A program made the position numbers and the translations under genes. A model generated the notes under the pieces. The model had not been told where the DNA came from, made no database searches, and saw only the letters and a program-made list of their open reading frames with translations. Positions 1 to 15,018 of a stretch of 64,000 bases of DNA are shown in pieces. Position 1 is the first letter of the stretch; the number at the start of each line of letters is the position of its first letter. Source of the DNA: Sphagnum magellanicum (Eukaryota > Streptophyta > Sphagnopsida > Sphagnales > Sphagnaceae); contig CM038925.1 in the NCBI GenBank assembly GCA_021904315.1, forward strand, positions 11,410,501-11,474,500. The letters are read 5' to 3'.

Positions 1-1079
1 ACTTCTAAAAATGACCAAACTTTCATGACATACATATTTAAAGTTCTTTATCCATGTCATCATCATTAAAAATTAAATTTTCATATTCTTCAATTTTATT
101 ATACTCTAAGCTATAACTTTTCTTAATGTATCATGTACATTATAACTCATTTATACATGGTAAAGGTTTTTTGAAGCTTTGAAATTCTAAAGCAATTTTG
201 AAAAAATCTTTGAATTTTTAAAGTTTTGAAATTCCACATTAAAAAAATTATGAATGTTTTTCAGGTGTGGTTAATATGTTTTTATCATCTATATTTTTTT
301 CAATGATTATTTTATTATATGAGTCCTTTTGATATTCCTTTGCAAATTTGATTTCATTTAACGCAATAGGTGTACATTTTAAAACATCCTAAATTAAAAC
401 CAAAATTTAAAATTGGATCAAATGAATTTTGACTTTAAGTTCTTTGACATTCATATGAAGGAAAAATGATTAACTTCCCATGATTACTATATATGATTTT
501 GATTGATTATGTTTAACATTTGACACCCTTTTCGGCTCCTTGTTATGTGTTTTGACCTTTAAGGAACATTTTCCATTCAAGAAATTTCAATTCTTGTTGT
601 CACATGTAATACCATTTTAATGATTCATTAGTTGAATTAATGGGAATTACATGTATATTGTTGATAGATTTTACAAAAAAAATTATAAAATTTAGAATTG
701 TTAGAAATATTAGACGAAACAATTAATGTTCTCTATCTTTTCCAAAATCTAAGAATATTCATGTTATTTTTTTGTATAATCACATGGTGGATTAGCTAAT
801 GTAAATATTGTCACTGGGTATTTGTCTCATAGATGTATTTTGGTTTTAATATTTGATTTGTGGACTTGTGGTCTTAGTATTATTATAAGAGGTATTGATG
901 TATTGAACCAAGAATTTACAGTATTCATGTTCTAACTTGGTATTCAATATTGATCACACAGTGAAATCTATAATATTTATGTTAAAATGGTATGTAGTAT
1001 TTAAGTTCAATTGATACTCACTATTGATGTTCAGATGGTATTTTGCATTATTCATGTTCAAATTTTGGTATTTAGTATT
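1..1079. other. AT-rich intergenic DNA
   Basis: No gene or recognised element seen. Near 890-1090 several loose repeats of GGTATT(T)AGTATTxATGTTC occur. Confidence 0.5.
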
Positions 1080-4000
1080 TGATCACATCATTAGTAGAAA
1101 CATGCAAAAATGCAACCACTCTATTTGTGAGTACATGTGACTAATAGTCATTTGTAGTCACCTTTGGACATTTTTGTCACTATTTCTTATGTTGGTCATA
1201 TTTGCTTGTGAATAGTTTGCAACTATTTTGATTCTCATCCAAAAAGAACAACTTATGTCCCATCAGTTGCAAATGTGACCAATTTAGTTGTAGCCTTATA
1301 AGGATACAAAGGTGTATTTTGTGTATTTTAAATAATATAGTTTGGTATGCTAGGATTTACAAAATATATACTTTGAATGTATATGAACCATCATATTACA
1401 TATGTATTTAAGTATTATTATTAGCATAAATGCCTTCGATATTATGGTTACACTAAATGTATATTTTAAGTATATTATAATTTTATGTAAGATATATATT
1501 AAGTATATTGTTCCCATATTACAAGTTTATCCAAGCTATTTTATTATACTTCTTAAAATTATCACAAATGACATTTACAATTATTTATATATATATAAAT
1601 ATGTTAATTTCATATAATAAAAACATGAATTTTAATATTTTTTATAATTTTAAAGTAATATTGATTTATTACATAATGCTGAAGAGGATTATATTAATAT
1701 GACAAGAGAAATAATGAAATAATTACTAAAATTAAAACCATTATGCCTATTGAAATTATAGTTATTAGATGTTTACAATTAACAAGAGTTATAAAAATTG
1801 ACATAATATTGAAAATAACAAAATAATTAACCTAAATTAATTAATACTTCCAATAAAAAATTATTATAATTTATGTTTATGTATTTATTTATAAAAATTA
1901 CTAAAATAATTATTAAAGAAATCTAATACATTATTGTAAAATGATTAAATTGTTTTCAAAGGACTAATGTACTTATAAAGAATTCATTTTTTATTTACTG
2001 AAAAATAAAACATAAAAAATAATAATCATAATAATAATCAAGTCACATAAAAATATATATAATATTAATAAAATAACTAACCTAAATTAGCTATAAATCA
2101 CATTATTATTATGATTATAAGTAATCAATTATGAGGTATTACTACATTATACTAATTACCAAAAACTTAATATATAGGTTTAAGTTTTTTCTTTAAAATA
2201 AATAATTCATAAATCATAATTACTAATTGTTAATTATTAAATGATTATAATCAATGACTGAAATATATTTTTAATTTTTAATTTTATAATTATTACTGTA
2301 ATAGTAAATGAGGAAATTTAATACATTATTATACATATGCAGAAAATATTTTCAGAGAAAAATATACTTATTAAAAATTAAAATATTTATTTGAATAGTT
2401 CATAAATAGGTATAATGAGTGAAGTAATAATATGAATAATAAAAATAAAATAGCTAACCTTGGCTACCAACTAGCTACACTAATAATTCAATTATTATCA
2501 TTGTTATTGTTATATATATATTTCTTATTACCCATAAAAATGAAGAAATAATGGGAATAATTAATGAATATTTTAGTTATTATATTAATTTATTTGGTTA
2601 CAAAACATTAGTTAGTTAGTTATTGATAATTAGCTAGTTATTTCAATAATTGAGAAGTTATGTCCTATATTTAAGAATTTTAATTGAAAATTTTGTAATA
2701 ATCTTCAAATAATGAGCAAAGTTGATGTAATTATTATATTAAAAAATCACTAAATAATTATATGTATTATTCATTATTTACTTATTTCCAATACATTTTT
2801 GATATTATAACATAAAATTTTATATTAATAATTATTCTTCTAAAGTAATCATTGTAAAATCATTGTAATCACTTAATTTATGTATAATTTAGAATTACAG
2901 TACTTGCATAATTAATGTAGAATTGAATTGAATTACTCATAATCTATAATATATAATTTACAACTTTTATTTTTATTCAAGTTTATAAAATAATCATAAT
3001 TTCATCAAAATAATTAATGTTAGAACCATAACTGCGTGGATTGAAATGTAATAAATTAAAATACTTATCTCTTGTTACTATTTGTCCATAATAGATCACT
3101 TTTATAAAAAACTAAAAAATGATTATATTTATTAAGTATAACTTACACTAAATAAATATTGTTACAACATAGGTTCTTATATTATTTAATTTATAATCCT
3201 ATATGAAAAGAAATCGATTATTGTAATTTATGTTACATTACTTTAAAATCATTGTAATTATTTTAGATAATAAATAATTATAGAGTATGCATAAATATTT
3301 TTTAATTCAACATAATTGAAAGTTTACATAATCTATATATTGTAAGTTGAAACCTGAATGAAAATTTTGGAAAGATTATAATGTAAAGAGATAGTTATTG
3401 TAATGATTATAATTGCAGGAATTATTATGCCGTAACTTTATTTTTTATTTTGAAATTTCTTTAATTACCTATGTATGATAAATATTTTTATAATAAGTTT
3501 AGAGTAATTAGAAAAATAAATGTATGTTCAATAAGTTTTTAAATATTAATAAAAGCAATTATATAATAATTGGTGTAATTACTTTAATATTAATTTTAAA
3601 ATAAATAATTTGTGTAGGAATTTATGTTCTAACAACAATTTTTATTTGAGTATTTATAATTTGAAAATAGATATTTGTAATATTTATTTGTAATTATTGT
3701 AATATAATTATTTTTTCATTAAATATATTGTCTATAATTCGACCAGATTTTTAAAAATAAGTAAATATTTAAAGTATTTAAGTTATTTATTTAGTTATGA
3801 GTTATGTATTGGCAACTTATGAATAATTACTAGTTAGTTAAATATGAAGAAATTACAAGTTATTTAAGTAGGTGATAATGAAGAGTTAATATTTGTAATG
3901 TATAGTTTGTACTTTAAATATATGTTAAAATTCAATCATTGTGAATCAAATGATTATCTAATTATTTAGTGAGGCATGTACTTGAATGTTTAAAATTCTA

Positions 4001-5730
4001 AAAACTCAAAACAGGAGGCATGAGGAAAGTTTTGGAGTTACAATTTAGTTTGTGAGGAAGTTGTTACATAGTTACAAAAATAAAAAATTAAATTATTGTT
4101 TAATAATTCCTATAATTACAATCATTACAATAATTACTTTCATTACATTATAAATTTTACAGAATTTTAATTTGGATTTAAAGCTATAAATTACTGATTG
4201 TGAATAGTTATGTTAAATTAGAAAAACATTATGCATATACTATAATTAAATCTTATCTGAAATAATTTCAATAATTTTAAAGTTATGTAACGTTAATTAC
4301 AATATTTGATTTCTTATACTATAAGAATATAAATTATATAATACTAGTTTATTTTGTAACAATAATTATTTAGTATAACTTATTATTAATATATATAATT
4401 ATTTATAAAAGTGAGTTATTATTGATAAATATTTATAAGAAATAAATATTTTAATTTATTATATTAAAAATATGGTCATTACATTAATCATGTTAATTGA
4501 ATTGTTATTATTCTAGAAATTGAAATAAGAACTAAAATTATATATTATATATTATAGATGATGAATAATTAATGTAAATTATAAAATAATTATGTATATA
4601 TTATACTTCTAGCTTACAAATAAATTAAATAATTAAAATGATTTGAAATAATTTTATTATATTAAAAATTTACTGTAAATAAATAAATAAATCATGAATA
4701 ATACAGACAATTACTTGGTGTATCTGTTTTTTAAAAATACAATAATTACATCAACTTTGTTCATTATTTTAACATTATTAGAAAAATTTGAAAATTAAAA
4801 TCTTAATTATGATACATAACTTCTCAATTATGGATATGAAACTTTATTATTATTATTAAAATATATACATTGTAAATAAAATATTTAATTTTATTATTGG
4901 GGACTATCATTTTGATTAATGGAATTAAATTAATTCATTTAATTATAGTGGTCATATATTCGAAAAATATTTTAAAAATATACTTACATTTAATGTAGAA
5001 GAAAATTATAAATAATTAGTATAATAATCTATGTTGGAATATAATTGATTTATTTTAAATTATAAGTAAATTTATGTGATGAAATTATATAATTACAATA
5101 ATTATATGAATGATTTTTGTTACAATAAAATTATTTTGAATACTAATTTAAATTATAAATTAAAAGTTATGAATATCAAGTTGAATCAAAATGAAATAAT
5201 TCGCGTAATTAATGTATAATTATTGTAATTATAATGATTTAACAATAATTGTACATTATTTACAATATATTTTTTGGAATTGTTGGAATTTTTGGATGAT
5301 CGAAAAATTAACAATAGTTTGTGTACAAAATAGAATCTGGACATATAACTTGAATACAATCAATATATACAACCCATTTTATACACATGTATGTTGTAAT
5401 ATATTTTCATATATTAATGGGTAGATTACATTTAGTACACCATTGTAAACACATACACCTTACAATACACACAATAAACTTTGAACACCAAAAGGGTTGC
5501 AATTCATTTGGACACATTTGCAGCTAATCCAATACATAAATAGGTCTTCTTGAATGAAAAACATATTAAAATTGTCCCAAATGAAAGGATGAAGAAAACA
5601 TTAGTTGCAAGTTAGTTGGAACATAGTTGCAAGCATGATTTTGAATCCAAAAAATAGTTGTAAAATAACCAACATTAGTTGTAAACGACAAGTAGTTGCA
5701 ATTAGTTGCAAATTGATTGGTTGCAAAAAC
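1080..5730. repeat. AT-rich-core element or block with GTTGCA-rich flanks
   Basis: The centre (about 1.3-5.45 kb) is extremely AT-rich and dominated by combinations of TAATTA, ATAATTAT and TTATAAT; short open frames in it are chance products. Both flanks (about 1.08-1.3 kb and 5.45-5.73 kb) are less AT-rich and dense in GTTGCAA/TTGCAACT words. The same arrangement recurs at 35.24-36.38 kb and 39.35-41.18 kb, which suggests a repeat family. No terminal repeats or proteins were identified. Confidence 0.45.
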
Positions 5731-8700
5731 CCAATTTTTTTTTAATGACTTTTTAGTTTTTTTTTATAAATGGGCACAAGTTCAAGTCTAGTCATGGTCA
5801 ACAAGAATGTTGTGGGTATGTATATCATGACATGTTACAAATGAACAAATGACCCCAAAATTGGGTTACTTTGATTAATCCTTTGAAGCTCACAAAAAAA
5901 ACTAAATTTGATGCATAAAATAATCCACAATTCCAAACATTTTCATATGGTTACATTTTTATATGTGTCTAATTAATTTGTGCATATATTGTTATCATGA
6001 AAGTGGTTGAATTTGTCTTGGATTGTTTATATGGGGTTGGTGACCTTAAAATGTTTCCAAATGGCAAAATAAATCGAAAGGTCATAACAACTACAAATGT
6101 ATGAACAACCACAAAATTTGTTTACAAATCTTGTTTTAAATCCTATGAGTAATTAGGTAATTCTTTGTGTTCAATATAAATTTTAGCATCAAATGTTGTC
6201 CATACCAAGAGGTTTTCATTAACAACCACTTGATAACCATAAAATTATTAGGCCTTTTCCTTTCATTTGAAACAATTAACTCCATTTTGCCTTGTGCCTT
6301 AGCTTGGATCTTGGTTATCCATATCATGAAGTTTTTTTCGTGTTTGTTAATTGGGTCGAAATCACTTGATTGCCCCTATAGGTTTGACCGTGGTTGGCCA
6401 TTTCTATTTAGGATCTTCATTTACCATGTGTCCAGTTATTGCCTCAAGCCAATAAGACTTATATTTCATTGCATTCTAGACATTGGACCCTCGTCTCAAA
6501 TGCCATTCATTATCATTCCTTTTTAAAATTATGATCATAGTAGATCTTAATGGAAGGATAGTATGAAACCCTTAATACATTTGCCAAGCTTCACACAACT
6601 TTAAGATGATAAAAAGGTCTTTTATTATATAGTCAAAACAATGAAAAAATCATGTCATTAAATCTAATCAACTAACTATCATGACTAAAATCTAACCTTA
6701 TATATGGTATGAAAGATTACATACATTGGAGCCATGAAATGCCACATGGCCAAGCCACATGGATCTGTTGATGACATGGAAGAATATTTTTGTGTGTCAA
6801 AGAATATTTTTCCACATCAACATGATCTATTAAAGAATATACCCTTTGACATTAATGGAATATATTAGGAATATTTTTATGCATTCACGTTCACATGCTC
6901 ATGCTCATGTTCACGGGCTCATGAAATAGCATTCTTGAACACTTAGGGAAAAGGGGAGCTTGATTATACTCTTCAACTTTTGATGACTATGTTCAAACTT
7001 TCAAGTAAGCAACATTGTACTACTATTTCAAGAAGGGTGGTCCATTAGGTCAGGAGTTTGATAGGAATGAGCTTCTCTTGCATAAGGCAACCCAATTTGG
7101 TGACCCAAAATGATTTGCAAATGCAATTTTGAAATATGCATCAAGCTCATCTTTCATGCCTAGAATTGCGTACAAGGAAGGGGAGAATATCTTTGGCTTT
7201 TGCAAGTGTAAGCCAAACTTGCCTCTAGGATTAAAAGGGGATTCACATAGGCACAATCATGTCAATTTTTTTTGCACATGTGTCAACACTTAGAGTGGAA
7301 AATCGCGTCTACAAATTAAATGGCTTTCAAATGTAACATTGATCAAAATGAGGTTGTGGATATCACCCATGGTGGTGTTGAATTGTGGAAAATCCTTATA
7401 GAAATGGAGTTTGGTATATAGAACAATGTCCCTCAACTTCACACATCCAATGTTCAACATTGCAAAAAACCACCAACCATTCTTATATTGCAAGGATTAT
7501 TACCAAGTTGAATGCCATTGGTGTTCCTACTCCTACTTACTTTGGTATGTGTTTTCAATTCATAGGTGCACCCTTTGAGATTCACAAGTTTTAGTTCTAT
7601 GTAAATGACATGAATCGTTGCATGGGGGTATGAAACATAAGTATGCAGTTGAGAGATCGATGGTTCCTTGTATTTGGCAGTTGCAAGAAGGGACCAATCT
7701 TTCAAAAGATAAGGTGAAGTCTTTCAAGGAAAGAAATTTTGTTTTCATTAAACAACAATTTACTTATTTTTCTTCGAAATTTGTTCGGTGGGAAAAGCTC
7801 CATTTTAATAAATTGATTTGCAAATGCAATGTCATGGTCCACAACATGGCATGGGAAGGTTGTTCAACACATTGCCATTTACAATGTCAAAACAACATTA
7901 CAATATGTGGGTTTAGGTTAATGATATTTTTGCTCTTGGATATGGATGAATCTACAAGATTTTATGTGGTGAAGCTTCAAACAAAAGGTAATATGAAATT
8001 ATAATTAGAAATTTCCCAACATGCATTTGCATGGATTTTGTGATTATGATTTCAAGTTCATTGGGGAAACAAGGGAAATGGGTGCCATGTAAACACATGT
8101 ACTAACATGTCATGTTTTGTGGTAGGTTGAAAATTTCATTCATTTTCCAACTTGGAGTTGTAATGAAGTTTGTTACTTGTTGGCTCATTTTGTAACTTCT
8201 ATGTAGGTAGGAATTTAATAAAAAAAAGTGACACCGAAATTTGTAAAAAAATAATGTCCATTGCAACATTCAACATGATGTTATGTGTTTCATTCTAGAA
8301 CCAAAAATTGTGCCACTTGTTACTATTTTGATTTAATAGGTTTTGATTTGTTAAAATGTCGATTCATGAATTTCATAGGTATGAATCATGTTTCATTGTG
8401 TGAAAAATCACAGATTGGATTGAGTGTGTGGGTCCAAATTCTCTTAAGTGTACCAAAATCTTATCACAACATTACTTTTTTTCTGTTTTTTTTAACCAAG
8501 TCTTTTTTACCATGTAAAGACATTTTTGTGGATGATTATGATGGAATCTAGAATTGTAATGGTTTAAGATGTATTCTTTTTGAAATTTTTGACAACTTTT
8601 GATTCATCATTTTTTAGGGAGAACCAAATATAGGATGAAAAAGGATTGCAATAAGGACTAGGCCCTTTTTGTCCTATGTGGTACACCTTAAAGGATTTTC

Positions 8701-11700
8701 ATGGGTGTTACATAAATATTGACAATAATGTTCAACACTATATTGGGTGGTTTAATTAACTCCTCTTATTTTTACCTCTAAAAGAATTTAGGAAAGTAAT
8801 ATTTTTACCATTAGAATGTTCCATCAATTTAGATGGGAAAATTTTGTCACATAAACAAATAATTTTGTATACATGGGAAGAATATTTTGTCTAGGTGGTA
8901 AGAATATTTTTAACATTTTTTTCTCACTCACCAAAGTCAAGCTCACATGCCCATTGTTCATGCTCGTAATTCATAGTTCATGCTCATAATTCATAGTTCA
9001 TGCTCACACATTCATCTAGTAGCTATGTTGGTGCATAATGAACTTTTTATTCGTGACAATCTTTTGGCAATCCTAAATTCAAATAAAAAACTTTTGGAAT
9101 GTGCATGACAAATTTTTGCAATTCAAAGTTCATTTTAAATAAAAATTAACCTTGATCCAACAATCGAATTAAGAGGATTGGGCAATTGAATAATTGATTA
9201 AATCAACTTCCAAACTTTTCAAATTTCCCAAAATTTACAATATTGTCATCAAGTTTGATGTTACATGTCTTGTCAAATTTTTGAAATGCAGAAAATTATT
9301 CTTTGTGACAACAATTTTGGGGGATTTTGATTTGCTCATGCCCAATGCCCAACACTAGCAATCGTCCTTCATTGAAAACTTGCACAATAACATGTTTTGA
9401 AGACAAGGTATTAATTTAAAACTTTAAAACGTTGTGAACACCAAATAAATAAATAAATAAATAATGGAATTAAATATGGGTGAAAGGATAATCAAGTATA
9501 CACAAAAAGGGCTTGAGTAGTTGCAGTCATATTTGTACACAAAAATGTAGCAAACTAAAGTCAAAATTGATCATTGTCAAACCATCATGGTGTTAAATAT
9601 TGAGTTTATACTATGTTGTGTACAAGGTTTGAAAAAAATTGTGTATTAAAAGTAGGTCAAAATTATTTTGAGATTGATTGGTGGAATTGTGTTCAAAAAT
9701 ATTTTTACATTAAAATATTGATATATTATCACCTCTACTTCGGAAATTGAAAATGCATAAGTAAATTTTAGATTCGCATTAACCAAGAAAGTAATAAATT
9801 CAATATTTCATATAATTGAAACCTATTTTGTTTCTTTGGAGAACCTACAAAATAAATAAAAATCTACTTGCATTTTAAAAATTATACTTGAATCTACTTT
9901 AAAGCATGTGATTTTTCAATATCATTGACATAAATTTTAAAAATATGTTCATATTGATCTTTTAAATATAATATTTTAAATTTAATTTGATAAAATTTAA
10001 TTTATGACTACTTTACATTTTTCTTGACAAGGATCATGAAATATATATTTGGTTGTGATTTCACCCATGATATACATATTTCCTTTCCCCACTAGGGTTT
10101 GAAAGAGTTCACAAAAGAACATTGATGCAATTATGTGCAATGTTATCTCCCTAGAAATTGGAACTTATGCATCATAATAACAAACTTTGAAAACATGGGA
10201 TGTTAAAAGCATTGAAGACCCATGAGATTGTAATTAGCAAATAACAATTACTACAAATAGAAGATTGTCAAAAGTAGGTGATTTTGATCACAAGTGCTAG
10301 TTAGTTGGTGACAAGCACAGACAACAAAGAGAGGAGCTTTGGCGGACACCTTCACACAAACAATGACAATGTTTCGTGATGAAGACATGATTGTATTTGT
10401 GAACAAGCTATTGGATAGCTTTAATACATGGCATTCAAGTGAGACCTAATGTCCTCCATGTTGCATCTTGGAAAGAAGGAAATTAGGTTTTAAAAGTTTA
10501 CCTTGACAAATCCACATCGTCAACGAATGCTTTCTAGCCCATCCCATCAACCCACTTTGCAGCAATTAACAAACATTAAGATTTTTTTTTTTCTTTTGTC
10601 TTGGAGGCCAAGCTTTTTTTAAGTAGGAAAAGGGCCATAAATCACTAGAAAAAAACATTGATTTATTTAGTGTTTGCTTTTTGTGGAGTGTTTACCACCT
10701 GGCATTGTGAAGCATGGATGTTTTTTTTGGGGAAGTTCATAATGTTTCCCATTTTAACTCTTGTTGGTTTGAACTAGTGTTGTGTGGTTATTTGAATGTA
10801 TAAAGAATATCCAATTTTAGTTTTTAATCATATCAAAATTAGAAAACCATTAATTTCTTGTTAAAAAATTAAAATCAAAGAACAACTAGTCTCACTTATT
10901 TCAAAAATCTTAAAGAGCCATTAATTTTTATGGAAGAATCAACAATGAACTAGGAGTTTTATGGTTAATTATTTAAATTTTTTCAACTTTTTTGAGAATT
11001 GTGCTTACATACTAGTATAGGGTCTTTGATGGGATCACAATTAATTAAAAAAACCATCCTAATAATTATCAGGGCTCTACCATAGTACATAAATGGTTTC
11101 AGCATAAGTTAAATTATTTTTTTTTTTGTCAAAATTTTGAAAGTTTATTTATTACTTGTGTCAAAATTTTGATAAATATTATAAAATTACAATTTGAAGT
11201 ATGCGACTATCAGGTTTGAACTTTAGACTTGCCAAGCCAATCTTTGAATTCAAGATTGTGACAATCTAGACACACTTAAAGTGTCCCACAGAGACAACAA
11301 AATTGTGTTTATTTATTTTTTATAAACATTACCTACCAGAATTTTCAAAATTAAAAAAACAACTGTCGAAGTTAAGATTTGTGACTTAATTAATTATTTA
11401 GCAATTTGTTGCTGAATCCGTTCAAATACTATGATATTCTTGTTTTTAATAATCACCCAAATACTAGTTTGAACTTGCCATAAGGTGCACAATCATTATG
11501 TATTGCATTTGATTATTTTTCTTATTTCCTTTTGGAAGGAGTTTTGACAATAGGAAAATGTTTTTTCTTCCCTACTTTTATGCCCAAAACTATCACCCTA
11601 AGAGGTAAAAAACAATTTGTTGTGGTTGTGGTTACAAGTTGCTACCATCTTAAAAAAATTGTGTCCTTTATCCATACTCTAGGATTTTTAAAAATAAATA

Positions 11701-12173
11701 AATAAATAAATATATTTATTTTTATAAAATTAAAAAACAAATTAAACAAAAGGACTTTACTCAACACAAAAGAAAAAGAAAACAACCACTGGGCCAAGAT
11801 CAGGGACTAAAACCCAGGGGCCAGAGGCACCACACATCAATCACCTAACAACCCCACATCTAGGTCTTTGGAAAGACCAAAGACCTTCCTTACCATTAGC
11901 TTTTATAGTAGATGACATGTCTTAACAACCCATAACCTGTCAAAAATTCAGATAGTAAGAATCCTTCCATATTTGGAGTCTTACTAATGCAAGCATAACC
12001 TTTTTAAGTCAATTAGTCATAATCCAGGAGATGGCCCCACACGAAGGACTCAATATGGTGTTGAGACCATTGCTTTTGGTTGAATACTAAATCATTCTTC
12101 TCAACCCAAATAGTCCAAAGGGATCTCCCTTCGAAAGAGATGCCAAATTGGGTTGAAGTGTTTAATCTTACTT
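5731..12173. other. AT-rich intergenic DNA with relic-like short frames
   Basis: No gene recognised. Similar stretches (GGAAGAATATTTT plus GCTCATGTTCA/TTCATGCTCA words) occur near 6.77-6.93 kb and 8.87-9.01 kb and may bound an old repeat. The frames between them (7.05-8.0 kb) match nothing I know. A short ATTCATAGTTCATGCTC tandem lies at 8962-9003. Confidence 0.4.
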
Positions 12174-13235
12174 TTAAGCTTCTACACTAAATAAACATTG
12201 TTCCACGGACATGCCTTTCCAAGGCGCATCTCGATTAGGTTTAGCTTGTAATCTGTTGACAATATTGACAACCCAGTGCCAAATTCTTTGTGCTTGAGGG
12301 CACTCCCAAAATCGATGGAACTTTGATTCAACAATTTCAACGGTACAACAATGGCAAGTATCTTCTAAACTATTATTAATTCTTGCTTTCCAAGTATTGA
12401 CAACAATTGCTGTATGCCACATGGACCACATAAACACAACTTCTTTCCTAGACGTTTCCTTGTGCCAGACTTTTGGCGATGTGAGCTTGCTTTGAACTTG
12501 CAGCAGTTCCCTCTATTTGTCCTTGGCTGACCTATATAGCCTTTAGTTATTCCTTTGCAACTTCCTTCTTAGACTAGTTGTATACCTTAAAAGCTTTGAC
12601 CCATCTTCCCAAGTCCATGCCAAGGGGTCAAATGTGAGCTCCCCCACCTTGCCATAGTATTATGAGATTGGTGAATTACTTTTGCCTTGAAATGTCTCGC
12701 ATACACAAACCTTACAAATATAGCCTGTGAACTGAGGGTGTTCACCTTCTCAGTCAACCCAAGGTTGAAGTGACTGGTATTGAAACCCCAAGCAAAAACT
12801 TGAACTTTATGTGGAATTGTGAACACAGCTGGGTTGGGAGAGATCTCTTGAATGAATAAAGTAGTTGCTTGTGCCACTACATAAGGATCTGCATCTCTTT
12901 CATTCCTAAACAATCCTACCCATTCACCTTTTGTTGCCACAATAAGAGTTGATTGTCAGTGATGTGCCAAAGGTAGATCAAGCTGATTTACCATTCTTGC
13001 CCATAAATGGCCTTCCTCTGGCTTAAGGGAAAACATTTTTCTGCCTTTGCCACTGTCATGACGTCTGTCGACCCTTTCTGAAAAATGGATCCCATTTTTT
13101 TAGGCCTTTATTACACAATTTTACAGCTTTTTTTTTTTTTGGAGAACCCATACTTGTCAACTTCAAAATTTGTAGTCCACCACAACTCCTGTCCCAATGT
13201 TCTTCAGCTGTGGAAGGGTGGTTATACTTAATATT
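12174..13235 (-). mobile_element. LINE fragment: zinc-binding end of a reverse transcriptase ORF
   Basis: The minus-strand frame at 12437-12174 carries the C-x2-C-x9-H-x4-C pattern (CHCC, then FHRFWECPQAQRIW) typical of the zf-RVT domain at the end of plant LINE ORF2. The preceding frame at 12940-12587 has an IPHKVQVFAW segment and upstream reading to about 13235 looks like the same ORF. Reading is broken into several frames, and no catalytic reverse transcriptase or endonuclease core was recognised. This is a 5'-truncated, decayed copy. Confidence 0.6.
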
Positions 13236-14698
13236 ATATACAAGTGACTTCCAAGCCCTCCCAATTTTATTCCAAATTTGGAGCTCCCTTCATTGACATG
13301 TGTTTGTGGCACATTGCGCAATTGATGGTGGGTCCCCAGCTTTTACTTTTCTTGGGTCTATCCATGCTCTTGTTTGTTGCAAAATTTGATCCTCTGATCC
13401 CTTTAATTCTTGTTACAATTATTCACTTTTGTTAGTACTGAGTACAATGTAACAATTTTTTGTGTGTGCGGATTTGATATCATTTATCATTAGGGATCAA
13501 AACGTAAGGATACTACTATCAGGAAAGGATGCAAAATGATGATTTGAAGGAACGCGCCAAAGTGAACTTTTCAAAACATGCTACACAAACTTAAAAGACT
13601 TTGGCAAGCAATCTTGTCATTGTCATTGAGAACTCTTTGGACATCGAAGGGAAGACTTGTGTCATGGGAACAAGCCAGGGATGGGTCTCTGTCCTGTCCA
13701 CCCACTCCATTTTCTTGCCAAGGTCGTCTGGAGGGACTGAATAGGTTTGTGGAGGGAAGGGTAGGTTTAGGGTTCAAACCTCCTAGAAACTTATCCCTGT
13801 TATGAAGGATAGGTTTATAGGAGGTACATAAGGGCCCAAGACTGGATTTTTTGGAAACGAGGGCCTGCTTTCCAAGGCATCAGCCTGGGCAGCTCACATT
13901 TCCAGAAAGCACAACCTCCAAGGGACTTACATTACATAAAGCTCGACCCTTTGATAAAGGAAGCATTGACAACAAGGATTGATGCAAACATACACAATTT
14001 TGTAGTGTCCACTATGTTAGTGTAAGAGCCCATTGGTCAAAGCCAATCCTGCAGAGGATAAATTACACCTTCTTGAGTGAGGCATGTTGCTAGTGGCCAT
14101 GTTTCACCAAGGAAATGTTAAATTTGGACTTAGAGAAACCCTACCTGATTGGTCTTAGAACAAGATATTTACCATGGTTGGAAGCAACATAAAAAAATTT
14201 GCAGTTCATACCATGGTACCAGTGTAGGTGCTGGTTCATCCAAATTGGTCTTTAGGTATGCATGATGGCTTGACTGAAGTAAAAGCATATGATGTGTTCA
14301 CCCCTACATTATTTACTTCCTCAAGATGAAATGCATTTGATCCACAGACAATAATGGGTGAAGGGTCTTTCAAAATCATCTTGGCGGGGGTGGGGGGTGT
14401 GCGAGGGGGAAAGGGGGGGCATCTTGCTCTCAAATTAAAGACAATCTAACGCATATCAAATTAGTCCATTTGTCAAAGTATAGTAGTTTTCGGTATTTAT
14501 CATGCATTCAATAGGTTTCAAATTTCTTTTTTTAAATAAAAAAAAGTATGTTTCAAGTTTCAACAAGCCATTTGCCATGACTTAATCAATTGCCAATTGT
14601 GAATGTTACCTGAAACAAGGTGGTGGGTTGAGATGTATTTTATTATACAAGAAGAGTTTTGGCACAAGTAATGCGCTAAAACCAATAAAAAAAATTTT

Positions 14699-14945
14699 GG
14701 CGAAAAATCGCCAAATGGTGACACAATTTTCTGAAAACAGGATAATTTGTTGCAAATTCCTTATTTTTGAAAAAAAAATTCGCCAAAAAGTGACAGAAAA
14801 CTGGTTTTTTGGGGATGGTGTCGCCACATTTGTGCCTACTGGCTACAATTTTCATAGTTTTTTGAAATAAATTCACTAGTTAAGTCGAAATTTGCCTAGG
14901 GATGCTCGTCACCCTGGCTACATTAGGAAATTGTAAAAAAAAACA
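14699..14945. repeat. Dispersed repeat family R1, copy 1
   Basis: This block matches 44094-44343 in the same orientation. Shared landmarks in order are CCAAATGGTGACACAATTTTC, CGCCAAAAAGTGAC, TTTTTTGGGGATGGTG, and TCGAAATTTGCCTAGG, ending in GGAAATTG plus an A-run. The A-rich end suggests a retroposed sequence, but no family is recognised and no protein is encoded. Weaker look-alikes occur near 22.73-23.06 kb and 55.24-55.32 kb. Confidence 0.75.
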
Positions 14946-15018
14946 TTGGCTAAAACCAAGTCTTTTCATATGAAGAGAGGTTATCAAGTTGAAATTGTAT
15001 ATATAAGTATTAGGTTGT

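Noticed and set aside
1402-5424. Several short frames in the AT-rich block
   Set aside because: Ile/Tyr/Asn-rich translations typical of random AT-rich DNA.
7618-8004. 128-codon frame in the 7-8 kb region
   Set aside because: No similarity to any family I know and no splice-consistent neighbours; probably chance within repeats.
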